Shown here: positions 32,991 through 41,399 of the stretch, one piece after another | How positions within the stretch are numbered: position 1 is the first letter of the stretch | Layout of the letters: the number at the start of each line of letters is the position of its first letter | DNA from: Solobacterium sp. UBA3691 | Lineage (GTDB): Bacteria > Bacillota_I > Bacilli_A > Erysipelotrichales > Erysipelotrichaceae | Reading direction: 5' to 3' | NCBI GenBank assembly: GCA_002372175.1 | Contig: DFIS01000046.1 | Coordinates: 1-49,408, forward strand | DNA: 49,408 nt | Position numbers and translations under genes: made by a program | The notes under the pieces: generated by a model | What the model saw: the letters and a program-made list of their open reading frames with translations, nothing else | What the model was told of the DNA's origin: nothing | Databases searched by the model: none

Positions 32991-34165
32991 ACTGGCAGGA
33001 AGATTACAGAAAACTGTTCTATGCCGCAAATCACTGTACATACCTGGATCAGGCATATGACTGCGGCAGCACGCTCTACGGCATTAAGGCCATGGAGAAA
33101 TACTTTGAAGACTGGAACCGTGCGGCTGTTAACGTAGAACGCGGAGGACCGGGCAGAGCTTCCCACTTCAAGGTCGTCAACGAGACAAGAGAGATGATCC
33201 GTCAGCTGGTCAATGCGGACAGTGCCGATCATATCTGCTTTACCAGAAATACGAATGAGGGTCTGAATACGATCCTGCATGGTTTCCCGTTTGAACCCGG
33301 AGACAACGTTGTGACAGCGGAGATCGAACACTCCTCGGTGATCATGCCGGCTGTCAATGCGTCCAAAACCAAGGGCTTTGAGGTACGTGCTCTTCCCGCA
33401 AGAGAAGATGAACGTATTCCTGTTGATGAACTGATGGCCCTGACCGATGAACATACACGCTTTGTGCTGGTCAGCCATGTACAGTCGAAGAACGGCTACC
33501 GCATCGATATCGAAGAGCTTGGAAAGCAGTGCTTTGAGAGAGGTATCTACCTGGTCGTAGATGCGATCCAGAGTCTGGGTCTGGAACCGTTTGACATGCG
33601 CAAGTGGCATGTCTCGGCAGTCAACGCCGCCGGTTATAAAGGTCTCAACGCTGTCATCAGTATCGGCTTTACCGCCTATGATGAAGAGCTGCTGAAGAAG
33701 ATCGTTCCTACATACATTGCGTATACTTTTGCGACAAAGCTCGTCCACGATGAAAACGGCTGGGATGTGATCGTTACCGAACCCGGCAATGCCAGAAAGT
33801 TTGAGAACAGTTCTCTCGACAACCCCGGCATATATGCCCTTCACGACGCTCTGGAGATCATTCTGAACATCGGTGTAGACAATATCTATACACATGTCAG
33901 AAGCCTGCACAAAGCCCTCTGGAACGGCCTGAAAGAGCTTGGGTATGAGCCATTATTCTCCGATGATCCAAAGGAGAGTCTTGGTATCGTCGCTTTCAAG
34001 CCGAAAGATCCGCAGGAGATGTACGCATACTTCCGCAGCAGGAATATCGCTCTGAGCCTGAACGGAGGCACCCATATCCGGGTATCTCTCGGCGGCTTCA
34101 ACAACCTCAATGATGTGCAGACATTCCTGCAGGCTGCCGCTGAATACAAACAGAACAAATACTAA
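32987..34165 (+). CDS. Class V PLP-dependent aminotransferase (cysteine desulfurase/isopenicillin epimerase-like)
   Basis: The 392-residue fold-type I enzyme includes ICFTRNTNEGLNTILHG, AEIEHSSVIMPA, the PLP Asp in VVDAIQSLG, and the probable Schiff-base Lys in NAAGYKGLNAV. The C-terminal GTHIRVSLGGFNN is the usual class V ending. It is coupled by a 4-base overlap to the cyclodeaminase-family gene and ends at a terminator. It may act as a lyase, desulfurase or epimerase. No Fe-S assembly partner is adjacent, so a housekeeping IscS role is less likely. Confidence 0.88.
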   Translation: MNWQEDYRKLFYAANHCTYLDQAYDCGSTLYGIKAMEKYFEDWNRAAVNVERGGPGRASHFKVVNETREMIRQLVNADSADHICFTRNTNEGLNTILHGFPFEPGDNVVTAEIEHSSVIMPAVNASKTKGFEVRALPAREDERIPVDELMALTDEHTRFVLVSHVQSKNGYRIDIEELGKQCFERGIYLVVDAIQSLGLEPFDMRKWHVSAVNAAGYKGLNAVISIGFTAYDEELLKKIVPTYIAYTFATKLVHDENGWDVIVTEPGNARKFENSSLDNPGIYALHDALEIILNIGVDNIYTHVRSLHKALWNGLKELGYEPLFSDDPKESLGIVAFKPKDPQEMYAYFRSRNIALSLNGGTHIRVSLGGFNNLNDVQTFLQAAAEYKQNKY

Positions 34166-34166
34166 G

Positions 34167-34193
34167 AATACGGGGATATCCCTGTATTATTTT
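34167..34193. terminator. Terminator between convergent aminotransferase and hisE-like genes
   Basis: AATACGGGG pairs with CCCTGTATT (one G-T) around ATAT, followed by ATTTTG on the plus strand. Confidence 0.7.
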
Positions 34194-34625
34194 GTCATCT
34201 TCTCCTGTTTTACCTTTTGGTCAATGATATGTCTCTTGGCCAGTTCCTTCCGTATATCATCTACATCTATGCCAAGCTGTACCATCAGCACCATCACATG
34301 ATACGCAAGATCTGCGATCTCATAGACCGTCTCCGGACGGTCTTCTGCTTTTCCGGCAATGATCACTTCCGTACTCTCTTCGCCTACCTTCTTCAGGATC
34401 TTATCCAGACCCTTCTCAAAGAGATACGTGGTGTAGGAACCTTCGGGCAGAGTCTCCTTCATCCCGTTCAGCAGTACGTACAGATCATCTATACTGAAGG
34501 AAGCAAACTCATCACTCTCAAAGATCCTGCAGAAACCGCAGACATTCCTCTTCCGTCTGCAGTGTCAGGATCGCTTTACACAAAACATTTACGTCATGAT
34601 GGTCATAAGGGCTTTTCTCTGCCAT
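34187..34625 (-). CDS. hisE: hisE-like phosphoribosyl-ATP pyrophosphatase with an in-frame break (candidate +1 frameshift at CTT TGA)
   Basis: ATG 34625, behind a very strong AAGGGAGGAAGG, opens 35 codons. They start MAEKSPYDHHDVNVLCKAIL and end EEECLRFLQDL, resembling the N-terminus of YerC/YecD (TrpR-like) proteins, then reach CTT TGA (stop 34518-34520). One base forward, the +1 frame continues FESDEFASFSIDDLYVLL into a clear HisE domain (ETLPEGSYTTYLFEKG, VGEESTEVIIAGK, YEIADLAYHVMVLM). The HisE frame has no ATG, GTG or TTG until 34462, which has no ribosome binding site and would cut off the conserved first helix. Frameshifting would give about 145 residues. The alternatives are a recent mutation or a sequencing error. 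No other his genes are in the window. Confidence 0.6.
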
Positions 34626-34700
34626 ATTCCTTCCTCCCTTGTCGCTTTATCTCTTTATCGCGCTAAAGTATACAGGTAAATACTAATAGTCTTGTTAGTA

Positions 34701-34725
34701 CGTAAAAGGGAGCCTGCAGGCTCCC
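34701..34725 (-). terminator. Terminator of the 135-residue protein gene
   Basis: GGGAGCC-TGCA-GGCTCCC (34708-34725) is a perfect palindrome followed on the minus strand by TTTTACG. Confidence 0.8.
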
Positions 34726-34749
34726 TGTATATACTGTATTCTGTTTAGA

Positions 34750-35157
34750 TTATTTCTCAGGATTCTCATCGATCTCATCGGGAATAACATTCTTCTCGAT
34801 CTCATCGATGCTTACTCTGATCTCCTTCGGAATGATAACGGAGATCTCTTCCTGCTCCGGTCTGTACAACAACATGATGGTCTTGCCGTGGTATTCCATG
34901 ATTGCGGTCATCCCGGTAAAGTCCAGCTTTTTGTACATCTCTTCAAACACTTCTCTCACCGGCAGTTCGGGAAGTTCGATCGGCATACCGGACCATTCTT
35001 CGCTCGGTGTCGGCTCTGTAATAATGACACCGTGATTTCTGATATCATCATCTTCGAGAATGGTGTAGATATGTTCAAGCATGCGTTCCTTGGTCAGACC
35101 ACTGATATGATATGTGTAGGTAATGGAATTCAGGGCTTCTTGTTCAGTTCTGTACAT
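34750..35157 (-). CDS. Hypothetical acidic protein (135 aa)
   Basis: I do not recognise this small soluble protein. It has a mixed alpha/beta pattern (ALNSITYTYHISGLTKERML; TGMTAIMEYHGKTIMLLY) and a very acidic tail ending DEIDENPEK. There is no signal peptide or membrane segment. AAGGAG lies 7 bases before ATG 35157, and a perfect terminator follows, so it is a monocistronic gene. The composition suggests a cytoplasmic protein. Function is unknown. Confidence 0.7.
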   Translation of the reverse strand: MYRTEQEALNSITYTYHISGLTKERMLEHIYTILEDDDIRNHGVIITEPTPSEEWSGMPIELPELPVREVFEEMYKKLDFTGMTAIMEYHGKTIMLLYRPEQEEISVIIPKEIRVSIDEIEKNVIPDEIDENPEK

Positions 35158-35256
35158 ATTGCGGCTCCTTGTATATAACTATAATTAATTTTAGCTTCAG
35201 ACCTTTGAAACATCAATCAATGTTCTAACTTTTTATCATATTTCAGGCAATCAAGG

Positions 35257-35262
35257 TATAAT
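35257..35262 (+). promoter_or_regulatory. Probable -10 of the NAGPA-like operon
   Basis: TATAAT lies 28 bases before ATG 35290. A weak -35 (TTTATC) is 19 bases upstream. Confidence 0.4.
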
Positions 35263-35289
35263 TATAGACGTTATATCCGGGGGTTCAAA

Positions 35290-36291
35290 ATGAGTAAAAA
35301 AAATAAACGGGGTGTGCCTGTTCCTGTGGTCATCCTGCTGAGTCTTCTGGGCATATGCGCAGGCATAGGCAATGCAGGATACCGGTACTACAGAAACAAG
35401 TATACACAGAACGATGATATCACCAGAAAACTGATGATACAGGATCTTGAGGAAGGAAGTCTGGAGTATAATATCGCTTCTCACTTCATCTCCGATGAGG
35501 AATGGGCAGAGCTGACACGTTCCGATGCGGTCGTCTTCAGCAGTGCGGATACTCCCCAGGTGGATGTTCCTGCCGAAGAACTGCTTGACCTCAACGGTGA
35601 CGGGGTCGAGATCCAGCATGTTTACGGAGATACCTATGAAGGCTACATGATGGTCGTCAAAGATCCTTCGATGGTCAGGATCGCGATCAATCCCGATATG
35701 GGATCAGGAAGAGCTGCACCGGAGCTGGAAGATTACGTCGAGAGATTCAATGCGATCGGCGGCATCAACGGCGGCGGCTTTGAAGATTCCGGCGGCACCG
35801 GCAACGGTTCCATCCCGGCAGGCATTACGATCATGGACGGCAGGCTTGTCAGCGGCGGCAATGCCCAGATGATCGTCGGTCTTACAAAAGATCACAAGCT
35901 GATCTGTGACACGATGACAGGTCAGCAGGCACTTGACAGAGGTATCGTACAGGCAGTCACCTTCGGTCCTACCTTTATTACCGACGGCAGAGTTACCTAC
36001 GTACCGGGAACTGACAACCTGAACATGGTCAACCCGCGTACAGCGATCGGTCAGCAGAAAGACGGTACGATGTTACTGCTGGTCATTGACGGCAGAGGTC
36101 CCTCTTCCTTCGGTGCCAAATACGAAGATGTGATCAAGATCTTCCAGGACTATGACGCTGTCATGGCAGGCAACCTCGACGGAGGCAACTCCTCGGTCAT
36201 GATCTATGACGGCAGATATGTGCACTACCCTGTATCGATGTATGATTCCAGGAACCTCCCTTCGGTATTCCTGATCACGGAGGGCGACTGA
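35290..36291 (+). CDS. Phosphodiester glycosidase family protein (NAGPA domain), membrane-anchored
   Basis: The 333-residue protein has an N-terminal membrane anchor (VPVVILLSLLGICAGIG) and an exported NAGPA/DUF2233 domain. Typical landmarks are NAIGGINGGGFEDSGG, AGITIMDGRLVSGG, TFGPTFITDG, NPRTAIGQQKDGTMLLLVIDG and the terminal NLDGGNSSVM. The family hydrolyses glycosidic phosphodiesters such as GlcNAc-1-phosphate caps and is linked to cell-wall polymers in Bacillota. It shares an operon with the next membrane-anchored gene (1 base between stop and start). Teichoic-acid-type polymer processing is a reasonable inference. Confidence 0.88.
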   Translation: MSKKNKRGVPVPVVILLSLLGICAGIGNAGYRYYRNKYTQNDDITRKLMIQDLEEGSLEYNIASHFISDEEWAELTRSDAVVFSSADTPQVDVPAEELLDLNGDGVEIQHVYGDTYEGYMMVVKDPSMVRIAINPDMGSGRAAPELEDYVERFNAIGGINGGGFEDSGGTGNGSIPAGITIMDGRLVSGGNAQMIVGLTKDHKLICDTMTGQQALDRGIVQAVTFGPTFITDGRVTYVPGTDNLNMVNPRTAIGQQKDGTMLLLVIDGRGPSSFGAKYEDVIKIFQDYDAVMAGNLDGGNSSVMIYDGRYVHYPVSMYDSRNLPSVFLITEGD

Positions 36292-36292
36292 G

Positions 36293-37354
36293 ATGAAGAA
36301 ACGTAAAGGTATGAAACTGCCGGCAGCCATCGCCATCATCGCTGTCTGTACCGGGCTGTCCTTCCTGCTTGGTTATCTGTTTACCGGTTCTGCGGGACTG
36401 GTGAGTCTGACCTCGGAAGAGAATGAAAGAAATATCGCCCTGGCTGAATTTGCCGGACGTCTGCAGAACGGAGATATCGAAGGACTCTTCGAGAATGCCC
36501 AGAAGCTGACACCGACAATGGATGCCAAAGCATCCTATGATGAGAAGCTGCAGACTATACTGTCCGCATATGACCCGGAGACACTTCAGGTCCTGCATAA
36601 TGAACAGGGTGAATACAGACTCTATGCCGGTGATACATATATTGCCCCGATCGATGTCGTTACCGAAGGAGACGATTTCCGCATCTCGATCCCGATCCAT
36701 GGTGAAAAGACATGTATCGTCGAAGTTCCCGCCGGGCTGAAGATCAGTGCCAACGGTCAGCAGATAGGCAGTGATAAGATCATTGAGAAGAATGTCGATG
36801 CGTCCAACTTCGAACAGGTCAGGGAGACACAGTATATTCCGAAGGTAGATCTGTATGAACTGGACGGGCTGATCGGTATGCCCGATCTGCAGGCAGATAA
36901 CGGAAAGACCTATGCCCTGATCGAAGATCCGATCACCGGACATCTGTTGATGGGTGAGGAGGTCACCGACCCCGAATTACTGCAGACAGTCATCGATGAT
37001 GCGATCCTGCTGGCCAAATTCCCGGCTCAGGAAGCCACGCTCGGCGAGGTAAGCAATGTAGCTCTGACCAGTTCTTCCTGGTATAACGGCAGATATACCG
37101 GTGTACAGAACTACTGGTTCACTGCACATGCGAAGTCGGAGTTCTCCAACGAGAAAGTATTAAAAGCCGTCTCCCAGGGTGAAGACAGCTTTGCGGCACA
37201 TGTCGTATTTGACTACTTTGCGGATAACGGAGAAGTACACCGTACATGGCATATCGGCTACCAGCTGACGATGGTCAACACACCGAACGGGTGGAAGATC
37301 GCCGCCACGGCAATCAATAATGAACTTAACCCGGGAACGATCATCCCCGAGTAA
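36293..37354 (+). CDS. Membrane-anchored protein of unknown function (353 aa)
   Basis: The protein has a short basic N-terminus and a single hydrophobic helix (AAIAIIAVCTGLSFLLGYLF), then about 320 extracytoplasmic residues. These look like two NTF2-like/beta-rich domains (FRISIPIHGEKTCIVEVP; a later AAHVVFDYFADNGEVHRTWH). I recognise no catalytic motif. TGAGATG links it to the NAGPA-type gene, so the two proteins probably work together at the cell surface. Its last 14 bases overlap the end of the convergent citX-citG gene, with no terminator between. Confidence 0.75.
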   Translation: MKKRKGMKLPAAIAIIAVCTGLSFLLGYLFTGSAGLVSLTSEENERNIALAEFAGRLQNGDIEGLFENAQKLTPTMDAKASYDEKLQTILSAYDPETLQVLHNEQGEYRLYAGDTYIAPIDVVTEGDDFRISIPIHGEKTCIVEVPAGLKISANGQQIGSDKIIEKNVDASNFEQVRETQYIPKVDLYELDGLIGMPDLQADNGKTYALIEDPITGHLLMGEEVTDPELLQTVIDDAILLAKFPAQEATLGEVSNVALTSSSWYNGRYTGVQNYWFTAHAKSEFSNEKVLKAVSQGEDSFAAHVVFDYFADNGEVHRTWHIGYQLTMVNTPNGWKIAATAINNELNPGTIIPE

Positions 37355-38678
37355 GATCATACAGGAAGTATGTGACAGCCAGAAGATCTGCACATCCTCC
37401 CGGTGAAAGATGATTCTCAATAAAGTATTCGTCAAGATCCAGAAGATCCTGTACGGATACTTTTTCATTTTCTGCCAGTTCTTTTGCCCTGGCGGAAGCT
37501 TCATCAGCCCTGGCTTTCCCGCCTCTTCTGATCATATTCGTATCGGTGGTTTCAGCAACCAGCTGCAATAAGGCAAGCATCCCTGCCTCGTTGCGGTCTT
37601 TTCCTTCTTCCAAAGTCCTGACAAATACCGGCATGGCGATCTCTCTGACCGAAGGATAGCCTTGCATGGCTTCTCCTCTGGCACCGGTGATACCGTACTG
37701 CCTGTACAGTTTCTCTCCGGTCGTATGCGCTTCCTTCAGCTCCTGCAGTTCACTGCCGAGAGCGGCCTGCGTAAATGCTCTGACCGTATCGGTGATCGCT
37801 GTCAGCTCATACTTTCCTTCCGCGCTCCAGAGACGTCCTGCAGCCCCTGTCAGTAAGCCGAAATGAAACAGCGCACCCTTATGTGTATTGACTCCCGCAG
37901 TAGCCTCATACATCGTCTTTTCAGCCTGCAGACCGGCATGGCGCAGATACGGAAAGGTCAGCTCCGCCGGTTCTTCCCTGTGCTCATTGCCAAGCAGGAA
38001 ACACGTCTGCAGATATGCCTTCAGAGACAGTGCGCTTCTGACAAACAGAGGGATATCCATATCCTCATGACTGCCTGTATTATTCCTGTCCACAAGTCCC
38101 GGCTTCGGCGTCGTACATACCTCTTCGATCATCGCGCAGACAGCCTGTTCAGCCGTTCTCTCCGCATCTGCCCGCAGGAAGTGTTCCTGCAGAAGCTTAT
38201 GCATGGCGGAAGCTACCTCCGAAGCCGAATGTATACGCCTGGAAGCGCAGTATCTGCCCTCTCTGCCGCAGACGATGCATGATCTTTCCTTCTTCCGGTC
38301 AAGCTTTACCCCGTCTGTGCCAAGCACATCCATATCAAAGAGTCTGCCGATATCGATACTCTCTTCGATCTCCACACAGATACCCTTGACCTGTTCAGCA
38401 TCCGCCTGTACGCTCAGGAATGCCTCATATCCGGTATGTTCAGAGATCCTGTATTCTCTGTTTACCGTGATCTCTGCCTCCTGCAGTGCCTCCCTCAGCA
38501 TTCCCAGACCTTTCTCAAAAGCTCTGACAGTCAGTGCAGTCACCTTCACAGGACCGGCAATATTCATTGTAAAAGAGATCACCGGACAGTTATACTCCCG
38601 GATCAGCTCATTCTGTATCCATACTCTTCTCTCCCTGGCATCGAGTACCTCTGCCAGAGTTACTTCTCTTTCTTCCAT
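37341..38678 (-). CDS. citXG: CitX-CitG fusion (citrate lyase prosthetic-group transfer and synthesis)
   Basis: Residues 1-~165 match CitX, apo-citrate-lyase phosphoribosyl-dephospho-CoA transferase (TLAEVLDARERRVWIQNELI; DRKKERSCIVCGREGRYCAS). Residues ~170-445 match CitG, triphosphoribosyl-dephospho-CoA synthase (CTTPKPGLVDRNNTGSHEDM; HKGALFHFGLLTGA; TDTNMIRRGG; SPGGCADLLAVTYFL). Together they make and attach the prosthetic group of the acyl-carrier subunit of citrate or citramalate lyase. ATG 38678 is preferred over GTG 38687 because AGGTGA then lies at good distance. No citDEF genes are in the window, though a 2HCT transporter and HMGL-like lyases are nearby on the same strand. Confidence 0.9.
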   Translation of the reverse strand: MEEREVTLAEVLDARERRVWIQNELIREYNCPVISFTMNIAGPVKVTALTVRAFEKGLGMLREALQEAEITVNREYRISEHTGYEAFLSVQADAEQVKGICVEIEESIDIGRLFDMDVLGTDGVKLDRKKERSCIVCGREGRYCASRRIHSASEVASAMHKLLQEHFLRADAERTAEQAVCAMIEEVCTTPKPGLVDRNNTGSHEDMDIPLFVRSALSLKAYLQTCFLLGNEHREEPAELTFPYLRHAGLQAEKTMYEATAGVNTHKGALFHFGLLTGAAGRLWSAEGKYELTAITDTVRAFTQAALGSELQELKEAHTTGEKLYRQYGITGARGEAMQGYPSVREIAMPVFVRTLEEGKDRNEAGMLALLQLVAETTDTNMIRRGGKARADEASARAKELAENEKVSVQDLLDLDEYFIENHLSPGGCADLLAVTYFLYDLTRG

Positions 38679-38776
38679 TTTCGTCACCTGTTACTATTCT
38701 ACCGTATCCTCTTTAAGTTATGGATATTCTCTTTTCCGTTATTTTTCTTTGACACGATATGACAGGTGCATATATT

Positions 38777-38842
38777 ATTTCTTTTGCAAATAAAAGGGTA
38801 TGTATAAACATTTCTTTTGCAAATAAAAGGGTATGTATAAAC
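38777..38842 (+). repeat. Perfect 33-bp tandem duplication of a ribosome binding site and start region
   Basis: The unit ATTTCTTTTGCAAATAAAAG plus GGTATGTATAAAC occurs at 38777-38809 and 38810-38842 without mismatch. Each copy carries AAAAGGGT and an ATG (38800 and 38833). Because 33 is divisible by 3, the two ATGs are in the same frame. Confidence 0.95.
38800..38826 (+). CDS. Upstream ORF (MYKHFFCK) created by the duplication
   Basis: The first copy's ATG opens eight codons and stops at TAA 38824-38826, six bases before the real ATG at 38833. Its stop abuts the second ribosome binding site (AAGGGT). Ribosomes ending here could re-initiate or interfere at the main start. Whether it is translated is not known. 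Confidence 0.4.
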   Translation: MYKHFFCK

Positions 38843-40401
38843 GTTTAGGTAAGATCACACTGGGAATACTGATGGGACTGTGTACAGTCCGTACTTTGCC
38901 TGTGCAGGCGGAAGAGGTATACATGGGCTTTGACGAAGTCGGCAGGACATACTCCCTGCGCAGACCGATCCCCGTGGCGATCAACGTCTATGCCAAAGAC
39001 GGTACAGTACCGCAGGTCGTCCACGAGCAGGGTGAATTCAATAACTGCCAGTACGATATCCTGCGGGTAGATCCCTCCGAGGATACCTTCCTGCAGGTGG
39101 ATTACTCCGGCCCTGTCATGCTCAGTGATCTCTATGACTATGATCTTGTGCAGAAGGGATATCACCGGGTAGGCGGTATCAACGGCGGTTACTTCTCAAA
39201 TACGGATTATGAATACGGCAAACCTGCAGGTGCTGTCCGCAGATATAACCAGTGGTGCTACTGGAACGGTGAAGAACTGGCACCTTCCTACGGCAACGGC
39301 TATGTTACCGCATACTGGAATAACACGGATATGACCCTGAAGTATCATGGCTGGATCAATAACAGCTGGTACCCCTACGATGACGGAATATGGATCGCTG
39401 AGACCAACGGTATTCATGCCTACGGTATCAGTTCAAAGTTTGCCCTGTCCGGCTCCTATACCTACATGGTCGACGGTCAGGAGATGGATCTGACATATGG
39501 CGGCAGCGGGATGATGAACTACCGCCAGTCTACCCGGGCATGTTCGATCTTTGCGCAGAGAGCAGACAAGCAGTATCTGCTGATCAGCTTCTTCGGATAT
39601 ATCAATGATGCGTCGATCATGGAATTCCTGCGGCAGGAGAACGTTACCGATGCGTTACGTCTGGACGGCGGCGGTTCCACCCAGATGGTATATAACGATG
39701 AACTTGTCAATATTCCCTATGTACGCTCGGATTATCCGGAGCTTGTACAGGATGCCCCGTTATTCGGCTGGGGCAATGTAGCGGCAGGTTATCCGCCGAT
39801 GCCTGCGCGTATCGGATACAGCGTCTCCATAACCGTTCAGGACAGTGAAAAGACACTGTACAAGGGTAGTATCCCCCAGGGCGGAACCTTCGAGATCGAG
39901 GATGAAGACGGCAATACCGTATACCTGCTGGAGGATATACAGAAGCCTGTCGTCCTGCAGGCAGAAGCCACCTCCTCGCAGAATCTGATCGACCGGAATG
40001 ATGCGGATAACTTCTACTATGACAGCCAGGAATACGGACATCTGGAGTCCTTCCTGAGCAGCGGTTCCAGTACGCATACGATGCTGGTGATGCAGTGTGA
40101 CGGCGAGATCCCGCCCCGTGATGAATTCACACTGACTGTATATGACGGTGATACCGTCGTGAAGGAGTTCCGCGAGACAAGACCGGTGACGATCGCCGTA
40201 CGTGATACAAACGGAGATATCCTGAATACTTACTCTGCGGATACGGACGGTGAGTACCGTCTGGAATATGAAGCTCCTGCAGGCTACCGTCTGGCTTCCT
40301 GGGAGATCTACGGCAGTGATCTCTCACCTGTCTTTGTGCCGGTACTGGAAGAGAAGAATACGCTGGAAAAGTTTGCTGACATGCTCAGTGCTCTGTTCTG
40401 A
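38833..40401 (+). CDS. Exported phosphodiester glycosidase family protein (NAGPA domain) with C-terminal extension
   Basis: The 522-residue protein has a cleavable signal peptide ending VQA-EE near residue 27. The NAGPA domain spans ~30-320: RVGGINGGYFSNTDYEYGKPAG, ARACSIFAQ-like TRACSIFAQRADKQYLLISFFG and the conserved ALRLDGGGSTQMVYN. The C-terminal ~190 residues are beta-rich, with repeats of SITVQDSEKT and FTLTVYDGDTV type, possibly wall-binding or Ig-like. No LPXTG motif is seen, so it is probably secreted or wall-associated. It is distinct from the 35290 copy, and a terminator follows. The start lies in the second copy of the 33-bp duplication. Confidence 0.87.
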   Translation: MYKRLGKITLGILMGLCTVRTLPVQAEEVYMGFDEVGRTYSLRRPIPVAINVYAKDGTVPQVVHEQGEFNNCQYDILRVDPSEDTFLQVDYSGPVMLSDLYDYDLVQKGYHRVGGINGGYFSNTDYEYGKPAGAVRRYNQWCYWNGEELAPSYGNGYVTAYWNNTDMTLKYHGWINNSWYPYDDGIWIAETNGIHAYGISSKFALSGSYTYMVDGQEMDLTYGGSGMMNYRQSTRACSIFAQRADKQYLLISFFGYINDASIMEFLRQENVTDALRLDGGGSTQMVYNDELVNIPYVRSDYPELVQDAPLFGWGNVAAGYPPMPARIGYSVSITVQDSEKTLYKGSIPQGGTFEIEDEDGNTVYLLEDIQKPVVLQAEATSSQNLIDRNDADNFYYDSQEYGHLESFLSSGSSTHTMLVMQCDGEIPPRDEFTLTVYDGDTVVKEFRETRPVTIAVRDTNGDILNTYSADTDGEYRLEYEAPAGYRLASWEIYGSDLSPVFVPVLEEKNTLEKFADMLSALF

Positions 40402-40409
40402 GAATAAAC

Positions 40410-40435
40410 AAATGGTCCCTTGCGGGGACCATTTT
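40410..40435. terminator. Bidirectional terminator between NAGPA-like gene and lyase operon
   Basis: AAATGGTCCC (40410-40419) pairs with GGGACCATTT (40425-40434). T-rich sequence follows on the plus strand, and TTTGTTTATT follows on the minus strand. It ends both convergent transcripts. Confidence 0.85.
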
Positions 40436-40464
40436 CAGTATCCGGGAAGATACAGTTTGATCTC

Positions 40465-41388
40465 TTATTCAGCAGCTCTCTTGAAGTGCTCAAGATTCAG
40501 GATATAACTATCGCAGGAATGACCCTGGGCAAGCTGTTCAACATAGAGACCGGCTTCGACCATCTTGTCAAAGTCGATACCTGTGTCGATACCCATACCC
40601 TGTAACATATATACCAGATCCTCGGTAGAGATATTGCCGGTAGCACCCTTGACGACATTACAGCCGCCTGTGCCTGCCAGTGAGGAGTCGATGTATTCTA
40701 CACCGGCATCGATCGCTGCGATGACATTCGCAAGTCCTGCACCTCTGGTGTTATGCGGATGGAAAGCCCATACTTCCACATTCGGGTAGTAAGCCATCAT
40801 GTCCTTGAAGAACTGGTTGACCATCACCGGTGTCGCAAGTCCTGCTGTATCATTCAGGGAGATCTGCGTAACACCGATCTCGAGGAAGCCGTCAATGATC
40901 GTACGCAGTGTATCATATGTGATCTCATCGCCGAACGGTGACGCAAATGCCAAAGAGATGGAGCCCAGCAGCTTGACGTTGTTTTCCTTAGCGACCTGTC
41001 CGATCTCCGTAAAGCCCTTCAGACCTTCTTCGAGCGTACGGTTGGTCATCAGTTCAAAGTGCTTGCGGGAAGCCGATGTATTGATCTTGAACTTGTTACA
41101 GCCGTATTCTACTGCCTGTCTGGCCCCTGCCGGTGTCTGCAGTAATGCACGGTAGACAACGCCTTCTTTCCTGTGCATCTTTGCGAATACTTCCGGTGTA
41201 TTGGCCATTAACGGGAAAGCTGTTGTATCAGGCAGGAAGGAACCGACTTCGATCTCTTTGATACCGGCATCGACCATCATATCCAGCAGACGTACTTTTT
41301 CATCAACACCAACCATGAACGGCAGATTCTGCATACCGTCACGTGTGCTTACTTCACAAACTCTGACTTTCTTAGGTACATTAAACAT
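40465..41388 (-). CDS. HMG-CoA-lyase-like (DRE-TIM) metallolyase, copy 1
   Basis: The 307-residue TIM-barrel protein has the HMGL landmarks: metal/substrate loop STRDGMQNLP, IEVGSFLP, ISLNDTAGLATP, the metal-binding HPHNTRG, and the catalytic loop TGGCNVVKGATGNISTEDLV with its Cys. HMG-CoA lyase splits HMG-CoA into acetyl-CoA and acetoacetate; relatives cleave other 3-hydroxy-acyl-CoA or hydroxy-acids. It starts at 41388 behind AGGAGAGAG, 11 bases after copy 2, and is the last gene of the operon before a terminator. No CoA ligase is encoded next to it, so a free hydroxy acid or an unlinked CoA-activation step is possible. Confidence 0.88.
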   Translation of the reverse strand: MFNVPKKVRVCEVSTRDGMQNLPFMVGVDEKVRLLDMMVDAGIKEIEVGSFLPDTTAFPLMANTPEVFAKMHRKEGVVYRALLQTPAGARQAVEYGCNKFKINTSASRKHFELMTNRTLEEGLKGFTEIGQVAKENNVKLLGSISLAFASPFGDEITYDTLRTIIDGFLEIGVTQISLNDTAGLATPVMVNQFFKDMMAYYPNVEVWAFHPHNTRGAGLANVIAAIDAGVEYIDSSLAGTGGCNVVKGATGNISTEDLVYMLQGMGIDTGIDFDKMVEAGLYVEQLAQGHSCDSYILNLEHFKRAAE

Positions 41389-41399
41389 AAATCTCTCTC

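Noticed and set aside
34462..34464. ATG 34462 as the true hisE start
   Set aside because: It has no ribosome binding site and would delete the conserved first helix (SIDDLYVLLNG). It remains possible only for a non-functional or very weakly made product.
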